DNA from: Todiramphus chloris collaris
Lineage: Eukaryota > Chordata > Aves > Coraciiformes > Alcedinidae
DNA length: 64,000 nucleotides
Assembly (NCBI GenBank): GCA_025345505.1
Contig: JANVCC010000270.1
Coordinates: 5,447,748 to 5,511,747 of the forward strand
Reading direction: 5' to 3'
Numbering within the stretch: the stretch's first letter is position 1; every line of letters starts with the position of its first letter. Below the pieces are notes generated by a model. The model had not been told where the DNA came from, made no database searches, and saw only the letters and a program-made list of their open reading frames with translations. Shown here piece after piece: positions 12,930 through 23,374 of the stretch. The position numbers and the translations under genes were made by a program.

Positions 12930-13077
12930 CGTTGGAAGTCACGTTCGTGCCGCTGCAGCAGCAGGGAAAGCGGCAGAGACAACTCCAGCAGCGGCGGCGG
13001 CTCCGGCGGCTCCGGCAGCGGCGGCAGCGAGGGCTGCACGCACCGTGTGTGTCTCCGCTCCTCCGGCTCCCCCCCAG

Positions 13078-13112
13078 CCAATGAGAGCAGCTCTCCGGCA
13101 CCAACTTTAAAT
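13078..13112 (+). promoter_or_regulatory. CCAAT box and TTTAAAT (TATA-like) pair
   Basis: CCAAT at 13078-13082 is followed by TTTAAAT at 13106-13112. Their order suits a plus-strand promoter whose start would fall around 13135-13160, which is in the T-run or the assembly gap. The CCAAT-TATA spacing (about 25 bp) is tighter than usual. For a minus-strand gene the CCAAT would lie downstream, which fits less well. Confidence 0.3.
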
Positions 13113-13121
13113 GGACCTGGC

Positions 13122-13151
13122 TCCTTTTTTTTTTTTTTTTTTTTTTTTTTT
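13122..13151. repeat. Poly-T tract abutting the assembly gap
   Basis: About 28-30 consecutive T end exactly where the N run begins. The homopolymer is the likely cause of the break in the assembly. Confidence 0.9.
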
Positions 13152-13251
13152 NNNNNNNNNNNNNNNNNNNNNNNNNNNNNNNNNNNNNNNNNNNNNNNNN
13201 NNNNNNNNNNNNNNNNNNNNNNNNNNNNNNNNNNNNNNNNNNNNNNNNNNN
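13152..13251. other. Assembly gap (100 N)
   Basis: Exactly 100 N, the usual placeholder for a gap of unknown size. It lies inside the promoter CpG island between a T-run and a CA/TG tract, so promoter or first-exon sequence may be missing. Open frames drawn across it are meaningless. Confidence 0.98.
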
Positions 13252-13266
13252 CCCCTTCCCTTTAAT

Positions 13267-13360
13267 ATATATGTCTGCGTGTGTGCGCGCGCGCGTGTGT
13301 ATATATATACACACACACACACACACAGAGACACACGCACACACACATACATACATACAC
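13267..13360. repeat. TG/CG/TA/CA alternating microsatellite, Z-DNA-type
   Basis: Strict purine-pyrimidine alternation runs for about 52 bp (13276-13327): TG, then CG, then TA, then CA. It is followed by mixed CA and CATA units. A perfect 20-bp self-complementary segment is centred at 13304-13305 (GTGTGT, four AT, ACACAC). The CG core makes it an unusually good candidate for Z-DNA or a cruciform beside an active promoter. Confidence 0.9.
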
Positions 13361-13784
13361 CCTTTAGGGCCTGCCCTTAACTCCCAACCGGGACAGCAGC
13401 CGCAACGCCCGCCCCCCACTCCCCCCCGCGCTGCGTCCAACGCACGCAACAGGCCCTCGCGAAACGCTTCGTGCGGGTCAAGCGCCGTCACGCGCTGCCC
13501 TTGCCTTCCCCGCAACCCCCGCTCCCACCTCGTCTTTTTTTTTTTTGTTTGTTTGGTTGGTTTTTTTTTTTTCTTTTGCCTTTAAGCCCCTCCCCCCCCC
13601 CCCTCCCCTCCCCGCCCCGCAGCAGCCTCCTCCCCTCGGCCAAGGGCTCTCTCCTTCCGCTCCACGTCCCTGCGCCCGCCGCGCCTTCCTCCCGGCCCGG
13701 GCACGCACCGGGGCCCGCCGCGCTGGCAGCACCTGGCCTCGCCGGCGGGGCTTCGGCAGGGCCCGAAAATTGTCCTTGCTCGCG

Positions 13785-13885
13785 GGAAAGTTGTAGTTCC
13801 CTCGCCACAAAATGGCGACGGCGGGGGGACTACAACTCCCACCGTGCACCGCGCGCAACCCGTGCCCTCCGCTGATTGGCTGCGG
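13785..13885. promoter_or_regulatory. Bidirectional-type promoter core (paired ACTACAACT, YY1-like site, inverted CCAAT)
   Basis: AGTTGTAGT at 13789-13797 and ACTACAACT at 13829-13837 are exact 9-bp inverted copies. The right copy continues into TCCCACCGTGC, resembling the ACTACAATTCCCAG-type element bound by ZNF143. Between them lies AAAATGGCG (13809-13817), a YY1-type initiator seen at housekeeping genes. An inverted CCAAT (ATTGG, 13875-13879) follows. The symmetric layout in a CpG island is typical of divergent promoters firing in both directions. The motifs are read directly; factor binding and the identity of the two transcripts are inferred. Confidence 0.6.
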
Positions 13886-14028
13886 CGCGAGGAACCCCCT
13901 TCGCGATGCTCTTCTTCCCCCTTACCTCCCCTTCCAACTTGTCTCCCCTACAACTCCCCCCGCGGCGGCCGGTGGTAGAGCCGGGTGGGACACACACACG
14001 ACACAACGCGACACACCACACGATAGTT

Positions 14029-14042
14029 GGGGGGGGGGGGGG
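14029..14042. repeat. Poly-G tract (14 G)
   Basis: Fourteen G in a row, about 150 bp right of the promoter core, with quadruplex potential on the plus strand. If transcription runs rightwards it would lie in the 5' transcribed region. Confidence 0.85.
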
Positions 14043-14760
14043 ACGTTGTTGGGATGCCGGTGCGGAGGAGCCGGCGGCGGAGCGGCCGCTGTCACCCAGG
14101 GGATGGGGGCGGCTCGGCAGAGCCGGCGGCTATTGGGACCCTCTTGCCGGGGAGCGGGCGGGCAGGCGCCGCGGGAGGCTGCCGGGATTAACGTGTCTGG
14201 TTTAGGCTGGGAAGCGGCGACACGGAACCGCGAGTCTGTGGGGGCTGCGCCGCCGAGGAGGCCGCCGGCGGCGGGGGGCTCGGCCGCGGGGGTCGCCAGC
14301 TCTGCCCGCCCGCGGGGCCGGGCGGTGTCAGCTCAGGACAGGCTGCCGGGCCGAGCCGTGCGAGGCTCGCTCCGTGCGTCTCAAAGGTATCCTGAGGTCG
14401 CGCCTCCTCCCGCCCAAAACGCCTCATTGCCGCCGCTTCTGGGCTGCCCCGCGGGACCCGGCGGCGGCGGCGGCGGCGGGGCCGGCCTGGCCCGGTGGTC
14501 CGGCGCGCCGGAGAATAACCTTGTTGTGTGGATGCGCGTTTGGAAATCGCCGGCTCTGCCGGGGGTTGGGCACGCCGCGGAGAGCCCGGCGCTGCTTTCC
14601 CGGGAGCAGCGGGCGGCCTCCCCGGGAGGCGAGAGCGGCGAGAGGAGCTGGGTCCCGGCGCTGGGCCTCGCCAGCTGCCCCGTTGAGTTACCTGGGCGCT
14701 CCTCGGACCTCTCCCGGTGTCCGTGCGAAACCCTGAAGTTCAAATATTCGTGGGTGGTTT

Positions 14761-17700
14761 TGATTTGGTTTGGGTTTTGTTTTTTTTTTTTTTTTTTTCT
14801 ATTCTTTTTCTCAGTGACAATAAAAAAGGCAGGAAACTGTGTGTGAAGTGGAAAGTACATCTTCAGAGCAAGCACAAGAGTTCTGTAATGGTGGATTACA
14901 TTTCTTCCAGGGACAGGGAGGAAGGAGAGTAATTGATGACCTCCCCGGTGAGGTACTATACTCTGTGGCTGTGCTTTTCTATACAACCCACCACAAGCCA
15001 TGAGGTGAGGTACCTCTATGCTAATGTGTACAATTAGGTAACCTATTAGGGACTTTAACTTGTCTTCCAGATTCAGTTTACATGTTCACATCCCTTCCGG
15101 AGAGTATTACTTTGGTTCCATAGGTGCAAAAGGTTTTGCAGAAGGCTGTTGAGTAGCTGTGCTTGAAGTCAGGAGTGCAGGACACTCAGGACTCCCCAAA
15201 ACCTCTCCCACTAGTTCCTAGCCTTCTGTCTTAACCATGAAGTCATCTTTCCTCACTTACATAGATGAAGTGAGCACAGTGTTCTCCCTTTACCTTAGAA
15301 ATGGGCTGAAAATCATGTTTAAGACACTAAATGGAAAAAAAATCAAGTTACATCCTAATTAGTTTTTGCTTCTTCACGCTTATTACTAATAATTTTAAGG
15401 CTTTTTTTTTTTTTTTCCTAGTCTTGTTTAATAAAAATCTGGAGGGAAAAAAAAAGCAAAAAAGACCTGTGCTTTGCCTCATCCAGCATCAAGCTTTTCT
15501 GGTAATACTACTTGTGATCAAATTAATCTTTTGAAGCCTTTTCTGTAGGCCTCTTGTAGGAAAATAATACTAAGTGTAAGTCTGAAGAGCGAATTTTGTT
15601 CCTTCAAATTGCAACTATGCATATTTCTTCTAAGACTGTTTAACTTTCTACCCTCGTTTTTATTAAGGTGTTTATGTAGCTTGAAGGTTTAGGACATACT
15701 TGGAAGAAAAACTTTTGTCTCGGGTTTTCTTCAATTAATAACAATGGATCTGTCTGAGACATTTTTGAAATCCAGAAGAGACAAAGCGAGGCATTCATGT
15801 ATTTCTAAGTCAACAATTGAGCAGAAGGTTCTTGTAACAAACCTACCTGGCTTTTCTCAAATAACATAAGGTAGAAAACCCAGCAATTTCCCCCCCCCCC
15901 CCTTGCTTCGGAGATTTCCTTCCCGAGTGTTCTTAAGTCTCGGTGTTGCTATGTTTGCTACTGGCTTTTGTGCCGTGTGTTGAACAAGAGCTTACTGTCA
16001 GTGCAAACTAATGAATTTTCTTCTCCAGGCTGGATGGCAGAAACCTTTTCCATAGATCCGTGACTCTATTTACATTTGTGTGCTGTTATACAGAGCGTTG
16101 TATTATGTACATGCTGCGTATCGTGTATCTGCGGTGGATCTTGCCTTTCAGTGCTAGCTCGTGTGCCTTGTGGAGACTGACCTTTTAAATACTGAAGCTG
16201 AGCTGGTTTACAAAATTAATTAAATGCTGATACAATAGCAGTTGGTATCACAGGTTAACTGCTACTGATGTCAGGGTTTGCCGTTACATTTCATCACTTC
16301 TTTTTTTCCTTCTAATTTGATAACGAGTTTCATCCTGGCCACTGCCGCCTATACTGTGCTTTGAAAATGTTTGAGGAGTGACTTAACGTTAGCATGGTTG
16401 TTTCCTTGTTTGCATCTCATTCATTTCTTCATTTTACGTGATCCTTTCCTGAGGAACTACACAGGTTTATAAAGAAGCCCCAAAACTGGATTCATGTATT
16501 TTACACTTAGTTTTTATCCCTGTCTGAGGTAAGGATTTGCAAAGGCTCAGTGGTCTCACATGTGATACTTCCATTCAAAAAGCTTTGGTGGAGTTTTTTT
16601 GGGTGGTGATGACACTGGGGATTATTTCTTTGCATGAGAATAACACATTTTATGCATTTTGCACTTGGATTCATGTACATGAAACATCCCGGGGCAGTTC
16701 TCTCCAAGCAAGAGGTGGAATATGGTCACTTTCTAGCACGATTTCTCACAATTCCAGCGAAAAGTGAGAGGAAGCCTCATTGAGAAGGAACCTTGGTGAC
16801 ACCTCTCCAGCTACTACAGCTTTCGTAATACTTGCCTTCTTCACATTTCAATGCAGATAAAATCTCTTTGAGGTTGTAGGAAAAGGACATTCACCATGGT
16901 TGATGTATATATGACTGTACTACTTTTTTTTTTTACTTGTTTTGGGTTTTTTGTTTTTTTTTTTAATCAAGAACTACTGCTTTTGACACTTTGAAACTTG
17001 GAAGGGAGATGTAAAACAGGTTGTGATCTCCACAGAGTTCTGGGGCAAGATTTTCAGTAAGCTAATGGGGAGGGTCCTGGTATGGTTGCTGGTCAAAACA
17101 AATAACTAAAAAAGAATATGTAGCTCATAAGGAAAATGAGGATCTGCTATAAACCCAAGCATAACCATTTCATGTGGGGTTTTTGTTGTTGTTCTTTCTT
17201 GTTTTTGGTCAAACAGCTAAAACAATAGGCACAAGCAGTACGGAGAAGGCAGAAGGAACACCGGGTGAATTCGTGAGCCATAATTCACCAGTTAGCAAAC
17301 AAAGGGCATGATGCCAGACAAGTTCAGCTATAAAGAAGCCTTGTCTTGGGGGCAGGCTGTGATTGTTTGTGGACAGATGGCTGCTTACTAGTTCATAAAA
17401 ATAACTTCTGGATACATTTTCCTCAACTGTGGCACATTTGCCTGAATTACACCCACCTAAGAAAAGGCAAAATCGACTCCTCTGGCTCCGAACGGGTTTT
17501 CTGTATCTGAAAGGGATGCAACTTTGAATTCTGAGATCCGAGCTCCTGTATGGATAAAGGCAAAACTTTTTTGTACACCAAGAAGTACGAGGGTGGGAGT
17601 GAGTTGGTAGCTTTGCGCTGTGGGATACAGACCTTGTAGCCCTAGAATGAGGCTGGTGATGTGTAGAGATACTACAACACACGGAAATGCTCATTTTTAG

Positions 17701-18370
17701 AGGCTTGAATGGCTCCCTAGAAGCTTGATAAAGTAGGTAAAGAAACTGTAAGAGTAGATCCCCAGGTTTGTAAACCCCAGACCCACTCTACAGAGCAGCT
17801 TTTTGTGCCTGAAATGCTGACATAATTTATGTATAGCACATTCTGTTTTGTGTTTGAGAGGACACAACTTTACCACAGGCAACTGACTCTTGTATAGTGA
17901 GCAAGAAGGATGTGGAAACCGTCTCTCTGACAGGGAAGACCTCTGCCCATAGCTACCTGGAGCTTTGAATTTTCAAATCAGTTCTTGCCACTGTCTGGAG
18001 TTGATGTCTAGACCTGACATTCTAGTTTCCACATCTCTCGCACTTCAAACACCTTATTATCCTTCTTGTGTTTGTATTCTGTCTTAATGGTTTGCACTGG
18101 TCATAGCTCTGTCACATAGCACACAGCTGTAATACTGGAGCATTACAGACAGTGTTATGGTACATACCTAAGAGAAAAACTCTCTGCTGCTGTGGGTGAA
18201 TCCCTTGCAGAAGAGGGAAGTAGACCTTCCCTTGGGGAAACAGAGAAAGGAGTCACCAGTTGCTGGCAATCCCTTTGGCCACTTCCCCACAACTTCCCCC
18301 CCTTATTAAATATATGCGTAAATGTACACGTTTGTTAACTAGACACATGCAATGCAAACACCAGGACTGC
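14761..18370. other. Intron-like or intergenic stretch, no gene seen
   Basis: After the CpG island the sequence drops to ordinary AT-rich composition with T-runs (14780-14798, 15405-15417 and 16924-16965) and a 13-C run (15890-15902). Isolated donor matches occur (CTGAG/GTAAGG at 16528) without a strong acceptor. No repeat family was recognised. Confidence 0.5.
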
Positions 18371-18385
18371 GCAACGCAGCAGGTA

Positions 18386-18610
18386 GTGCACGTGCACGGC
18401 GATGTCTCTGCGTCGCTGCCGGAGGATTTCCCGGCAGGCAGCTGCCGTCGCGCGGTTAAGCTCTGCATGTGTAGTGGGTCCTGTATCACGTGCCAGGAGA
18501 GGCCGAATTCATGTGACGCGGGTTTATGCACGTGATTTAAAGTCCTCTGGGCAGCGGAGACACGGTGCCTAGCGTCTCCAGGACCCTTGAAGCAGCCTTA
18601 CGTACACGTG
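18386..18610. promoter_or_regulatory. Cluster of four CACGTG E-boxes
   Basis: Canonical palindromic E-boxes occur at 18389-18394 (inside the 12-bp palindrome GTGCACGTGCAC, 18386-18397), 18487-18492, 18529-18534 and 18605-18610, in a small island of raised G+C and CpG. CACGTG is bound by MYC/MAX, USF, MITF/TFE, HIF and CLOCK/BMAL1 factors. Four copies in 225 bp is far above chance. It could be an enhancer or minor promoter about 4 kb right of the main island. The function is inferred from motif density only. Confidence 0.4.
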
Positions 18611-20229
18611 CAGGCAGACACTACACAGATGGTCAGAGCGAGAGGATATTTAAGTGGCCGAGTAAAGCACTGCAAAGTTACAAGATGCCAGAACTGGGAA
18701 ATGCTTGCGCAATCTTAATTCCATCCATATATCTAGATATTGCTTTGTAATAATCTGAAAATAGATTGCCTACCTTCCCTCCCTCCCTCCCCCTTTGTAG
18801 GATGATTGGGTTTTATTCAGTGTATTAAGTGAGTCTGCTCTGGGGATGAATTAGAGTGCATGCTGAAGGAGAGTGTTGTCTGTTGAACTCTTACCCTCCT
18901 GCGTTCCTGTGAATGCAAGAAGGGAAGACATAATCTCATTGTTAAAGCAGCTGAATGTTCCTTTGGAGAAGCTGATTCTCTGCCAAGGAGTGTGATGCTG
19001 GATAAGCCATTTTCATCAACCTTTTAATAGTGGCCAGGTCGGCACTGATAATTTGTACATAAATAGCTACAGTTGTCAGGTGGGTGATGAGTTGTGACTT
19101 GTGACCATCATAGATCCAAATCTCCTTGTGTGTGGGATACTTTGTTCCCCCACTTGAAAATGTAGAAGAGGAGATGGGAAAATAAATATATCTGTGGCTG
19201 CCAAAGTGTTCCTGTTGGAGCTCTTGCATTGTGTTCCTCATCTGATGTGTTCTCTTAGGACTACACACGTGCATCTGCACCAAAGGCTGCTGGAATTTGT
19301 GTTCTTTGAACACTCAAAAAATATTCAATGCTCAGGAATAGCAAGAATCAGGTCTCAGGTACTTTGAGACTCTGCAGATCTCCATTTCTGACTGCCTCAG
19401 TAAGATGGGGCTAATATTCCTTCAGCTCACAGAACTGATGCAAACACGGCAGTCGTGGACAGTCGTGATGTTCTTGGTGTGAGCCCTGCAGAAAAAAAGC
19501 AGGATCTCTTCATTTGTCTCTTTGTCTGCCTTTTCTCTGCTGAATGTAGTACTACGTCAGCTTTTCTTCTCTTTTTATTTCACTGTGTTTTACAGCTGGC
19601 AGTATAAGGGTGCTTGTCCTTGCCACATTGTTTGGCATTTGCTGCAGTGTGCTTGGTTGCCCTGCATCTGGGGGACAGGAACCCACGAAAGTACAGCAGC
19701 TTGAAGGAAAATGATCCAACTGGTACGAACTTCGAGTTTTTGTTTCAGTGCCAGTTGCTGCATAAACTGTTGTTTTGCATAAATGTGAACTATTTTAGTT
19801 GAGTTGGTAACCTTAACTGTTTGTTAAATCGAAGTAAGATGTTTTTACACTTCAATAAGAACTCTACATGGAAGAAGGGGACCAGGAGTGTCTTAGTGGG
19901 TGGAAGAGGGGACTGAGATAAATACTCCATTCTACTTTTCATCCTCCTTCCTTCTCTTTGCCCATTTGAAAGTTTGTTTCTTCTTCTTTTCTTCCTCCTC
20001 TAGAGTTACAACATGTGTTATGCTTACTTTGAGTTACAGTACCAGCACAGTCTAGGCTGTGATCAGAGGACAATGTTGGCTAGATGGGAAGGGGGGACCT
20101 CTTCATGGCCAACTCTGCCCTTCCCTTTATGGCCTGCCCAACGTGGTGCAGTTTGCTGCTGCGTGTGCATGAGTGGCTGGGATGTGGCACCCACGGGAGA
20201 CCAGCGTGGTCAAAGTCTAGACACGTGGT
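18611..20229. other. Gene-free stretch with a CCCT microsatellite
   Basis: Ordinary single-copy sequence. The only clear feature is a CCCT-type pyrimidine run at about 18774-18795. I see no exon or RNA gene here. Confidence 0.5.
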
Positions 20230-20445
20230 TTTAGACTAGACACCAGGAAAAAATTCTTCATGGAAGGACTGGTGAGATGTTGGAATGGGCTGCCCAGGGA
20301 GGGGGTTGAGCCATCCCTGGATGTGTTTAAACATCGCTTGGGTGTGGTGTTGGGGGAGATGGTCTAGGTGTGACTTTGTAGAGTAGGGCTGATGGTTGGA
20401 CACGATGATCCCAAGGGGCTTTTCCAACCTCAACGATTCTGTGAT
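20230..20445 (+). mobile_element. CR1 retroposon fragment, 3' end
   Basis: The sequence follows the 3' region of avian CR1 elements. It has a block like AGACACCAGGAAAAAATTC, then GGGCTGCCCAGGGAGGG, CCATCCCTGGATGTGTTTAA, a TTGGACACGATGATC block, and an end near AACGATTCTGTGATG. It is 5'-truncated, as almost all CR1 copies are, and moderately diverged, so it is old and inactive. Open frames here on either strand are CR1 remnants. Confidence 0.9.
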
Positions 20446-23033
20446 GCTGTGGAAAGAGGCATGGGACAGTGCTGGAGCAGGGCAGGAAAAGATGATTGCT
20501 GTGCTGGAATTTCCTTCTTGGCAAGTGGCATGGGAAAGCGGGGAGAACTGGGAGGGGAAGATGGAGGGTGGGACTGGAGTAAGTGCAGAGAACCAAAGGG
20601 GTTGTGAGGAGGGAGAAGGACTGGGGAAAGGTGCAGTGTATAGCTAGCAAGAAAGGGGCAAGGGTAGAAGTTGTCTGGTGATTTTGCAGGGAGGAAGGGA
20701 ACAGGTATCACATGGTTTCAAGTTCTGAGGTGGACTGGAGGCTGTAGTTCAGCCAGTGCTACCCCACACCCCTGCCATCTGCATGTCTGCCTTTCCTGCC
20801 TGCACATCAGCTCTGTCTGGGCAGAGCCTCTCACCCAGGGCCATTTGCCTTAGCAGCAGGCGACAGCAAGACCTTTCTAGGAAAGAAATGAAGTCATCTT
20901 ACTTGAGGTGGCTTAATTTGCAAAGAGTGAATACATATGGCTCCGAGATGAGATGTACCATGCTGGAGCCCATCTTTATAGGCAGTAATGGTGCTCCTCT
21001 CAAGCATAGGACACAGTTTTCCTGTTGGAAAGAAGAATCCAGCTCAGTTGCACAGAGCTGGTTCCACGTGATGAGTAGTGTGGAAAACTGGTGAATCAGG
21101 CCTGGAGCTCAGCTCCAGTGCTGGCAGGGGCAGTGCTGCTGGCGTCCAATTTACTAGCCAAAAGTTTAGCCATCGTTTTGCCTCATAACTGACCATAAAT
21201 TTCACACATTTGAAACATCATTTTGTATTACAGCCAAGAAGAATTAATTTTGGGCACAGTGGAGGCTGTGTTTTTAATAAAAGGTCATGTTTATTAAAAA
21301 AATTCAAGTAAAACACTCATACTCCTACTGAAAGGACAGAAACAGCAAATTATTGTTACAGTCATAAGGAAGCTCGTTAGAGAATTCAGTGTTTAATAGC
21401 AGCATAGATAAGGCCTGATTCTGTAGAGTGATGGATGCTTTTTGACCAGTTTTTGAGGTACTCCAGCCACCACACAGAGTTGAGACCCTGAAATCATTAA
21501 GCAAAGAGCAGAGTGTAGGAAATAAAGTACAAGAACAACTTGCTTGTTCTTAATAATAGCTTTTCTTGCCCAAAAACTTGGGTATAGTTTGGAGTTTTTT
21601 CGTTTGTGATAGCCAGTTACAGTAACTCCAGCCGTGGTCTCTATTGTTTTTGTTGAATAAATAATAATATAATACGTGCTGGCTTTGTAACACAAAGTCT
21701 TCTGCTGATGTGAAGAGGAATTTGTGCTCTGCTTGGTTCGTGCTGCGTCTTCTGTCAGTGCAGTGCCTTTACCAACAGGGTTGATGGTATGTAGTAGCTT
21801 GGTGTGAGATAAAACCCCATCTGTTTCTGAACATCTCGCCTGCTGCTATCAAGAGGTTTGGGCTAGCAATTTTAAGTGTTACAAGGACCTGTAGGACCTA
21901 TGGTTTTGCACTTCTTTCCTGAAGAGAGGATGGAAATGTACATGCCTGGCTATTTTAGGAATTGTTCTTCCTTGATTGTTCTTCATAGTTTATGAAATGA
22001 GAGCCTGGGGAATATAGAGAATAAAGGTGAATTATCATCCTTGAGTGTCTGCAGATTAGGGATATTGGGCATGATTGAGTCACGGCAAAAGCTGAATTAC
22101 ATTTAAAATATCAGCAACACCAGAGGGAAAAATGGCCCAAACAAGTGCTGGTCACGTCATTATAATTATTAAGGGATTTGGGTGCAGCTTAAGATTTGCC
22201 TTCTTCACTGGCATGGACACACCACCGGGAAGGCAGCGTGCTGGCTCCAGTCACCAGCCAGCTTCCACTACGAATCCTGCTGACCAATCCACCAAGAAAC
22301 AGCTTTCTGCCAAACAAGCTGTTTGTTTTATTTCAGAGTTCCAGTGGGCCTATCCCTTCCTGCCCAGCAGCCCCAGCAAGCTCTGTTCCTGGCCTGGGAA
22401 GAGATTGCTCACTGGCCCACGAGAGTGGTTCTCTGTAACTGGCTTGCGGGGAGTGCTGTGCGAGAGGATCTGGCTCTTTTTTTTTTTCCCCTTTTTTAAT
22501 TGTTTGTTTTGTTAAAGTTTGTTTATTAAAGCGAATATCTGGTCACAATGGAAACATGTTTTTAAAAGCCTGTTTGTTGCCAAGAGAGCGGGGTAGAGCT
22601 CTGATAAGGTTATTGCTTCCCTAGGATCAGAAGTACGGATGCAGCTCTGCAGGCCCCGTGGGCACCTTCCCAGCATCTCCTCTCCCTTCTTCCAGCTGAG
22701 CTCTTCGGGATCTGCTGGAGTGGTGGCTCCCCGCAGCTCTCCAGGCAGGGTGGGGGGTGGGAGTCACTCCCTGCCAGTGAGGTTTCCAAGCCACAAAGGT
22801 TAGATGTCTATTGCAGGTTGCAGGGTCACCAAAGCCAGCTTAGAACAGGTTTGAGCACCTCTGGCAGTTTAGCAGAGGGGATCTGGATATTCTTGTTTAT
22901 CCCACTGAAAAGTGTGATGGTTTGCCCTTAGATCACTCCTCTGCAATGGTAAATCAGTGCAGAAAGCTGCCTCTAGTACCCCAGGTGGTTTAGCCAGCAT
23001 CTTCTTGCAGGGCTTTTACACTGGCACGCCCTG
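20446..23033. other. Gene-free stretch between CR1 fragments
   Basis: Single-copy sequence with an overlapping set of chance frames of 60-130 codons on both strands and a T-run near 22478. A donor or acceptor pair good enough to call an exon was not found. No RNA gene or repeat family is recognised. Confidence 0.5.
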
Positions 23034-23280
23034 AAGAGAAGAACTTGAGAGTACTGGTGGATGAGGAGCTCAACATGAGCCATCAGTTGCTCTCACAGCC
23101 CAGAGGGACAATCCTATCCTGGGCTGCATCAAGAGCAGCGTGGCCAGCAGGTCAGGGGAGGGGATTCTGCCCCTCCACTCCACTCTGGTGAGACCTCCCC
23201 TGGAGCACTGCGTCCAGTTCTGGAGCCCCTGTCACAGGAAGGCTGTGGATGTGCTGGAACGTGTCCAGAGAAGGGCCATT
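23034..23280 (+). mobile_element. CR1 fragment from the 3' part of the reverse-transcriptase ORF
   Basis: The plus-strand sequence encodes the familiar CR1 ORF2 C-terminal stretch in broken form: a LGVLVDEELNMSHQ-like motif, a region like ILGCIKSSVASR, then VRPPLEHCVQFWSPCHRKAVDVLERVQRRA. Frameshifts and stops split it across frames. It is truncated at both ends and is followed directly by an AAAC-rich run. The 3' untranslated part of CR1 is missing. It is inactive. Confidence 0.9.
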
Positions 23281-23306
23281 GTCTTCCCTTCTATCTTCCT
23301 TCCAGT

Positions 23307-23374
23307 AAAAACAAACAAACAAACACAAACAGACAAAAAAACCCCAAACAAACAAAAAAACCCAAACCCAAACC
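23307..23374. repeat. AAAC-rich simple repeat
   Basis: Degenerate AAAC/AAACCC units next to the truncated CR1 fragment. It may be an expanded A-rich tract or an independent microsatellite. Confidence 0.8.

Larger units (their letters stand above)
12930..14760. promoter_or_regulatory. CpG island, right part
   Basis: Very GC- and CpG-rich block interrupted by a T-run, a 100-N gap and an alternating purine-pyrimidine tract. It holds GGC/CCG triplet runs (12987-13032), a CCAAT box, a YY1-type AAAATGGCG, paired ACTACAACT motifs, a 14-G run (14029-14042), and a long GC-rich stretch to about 14740 that could be a first exon and intron start on the plus strand. The 344-codon frame from 13812 is open, but it is Gly/Arg/Ala-rich and ends in a T-run, so I treat it as chance. 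This is the best candidate transcription start region in the window. Confidence 0.8.

Noticed and set aside
12987..13032. SSGGGSGGSGSGG-like coding repeat
   Set aside because: It is a GGC/TCC triplet run in a CpG island with no supported start or splice context, best read as 5' UTR-type or promoter sequence.
12768..13515. Open frames on both strands running through the N gap
   Set aside because: They cross 100 unknown bases and homopolymers, so the frames cannot be joined.
13812..14846. 344-codon plus-strand open frame starting ATGGCGACGGCG
   Set aside because: The ATG lies inside the YY1-like motif between the promoter elements. The translation is compositionally biased and ends through a long T-run encoding poly-Phe. 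A first exon could overlap it, but I cannot support this reading frame.
20392..20711. Open frames of 71-107 codons on both strands
   Set aside because: They start in the CR1 fragment and run into purine/pyrimidine-biased sequence. Being open on both strands indicates composition.
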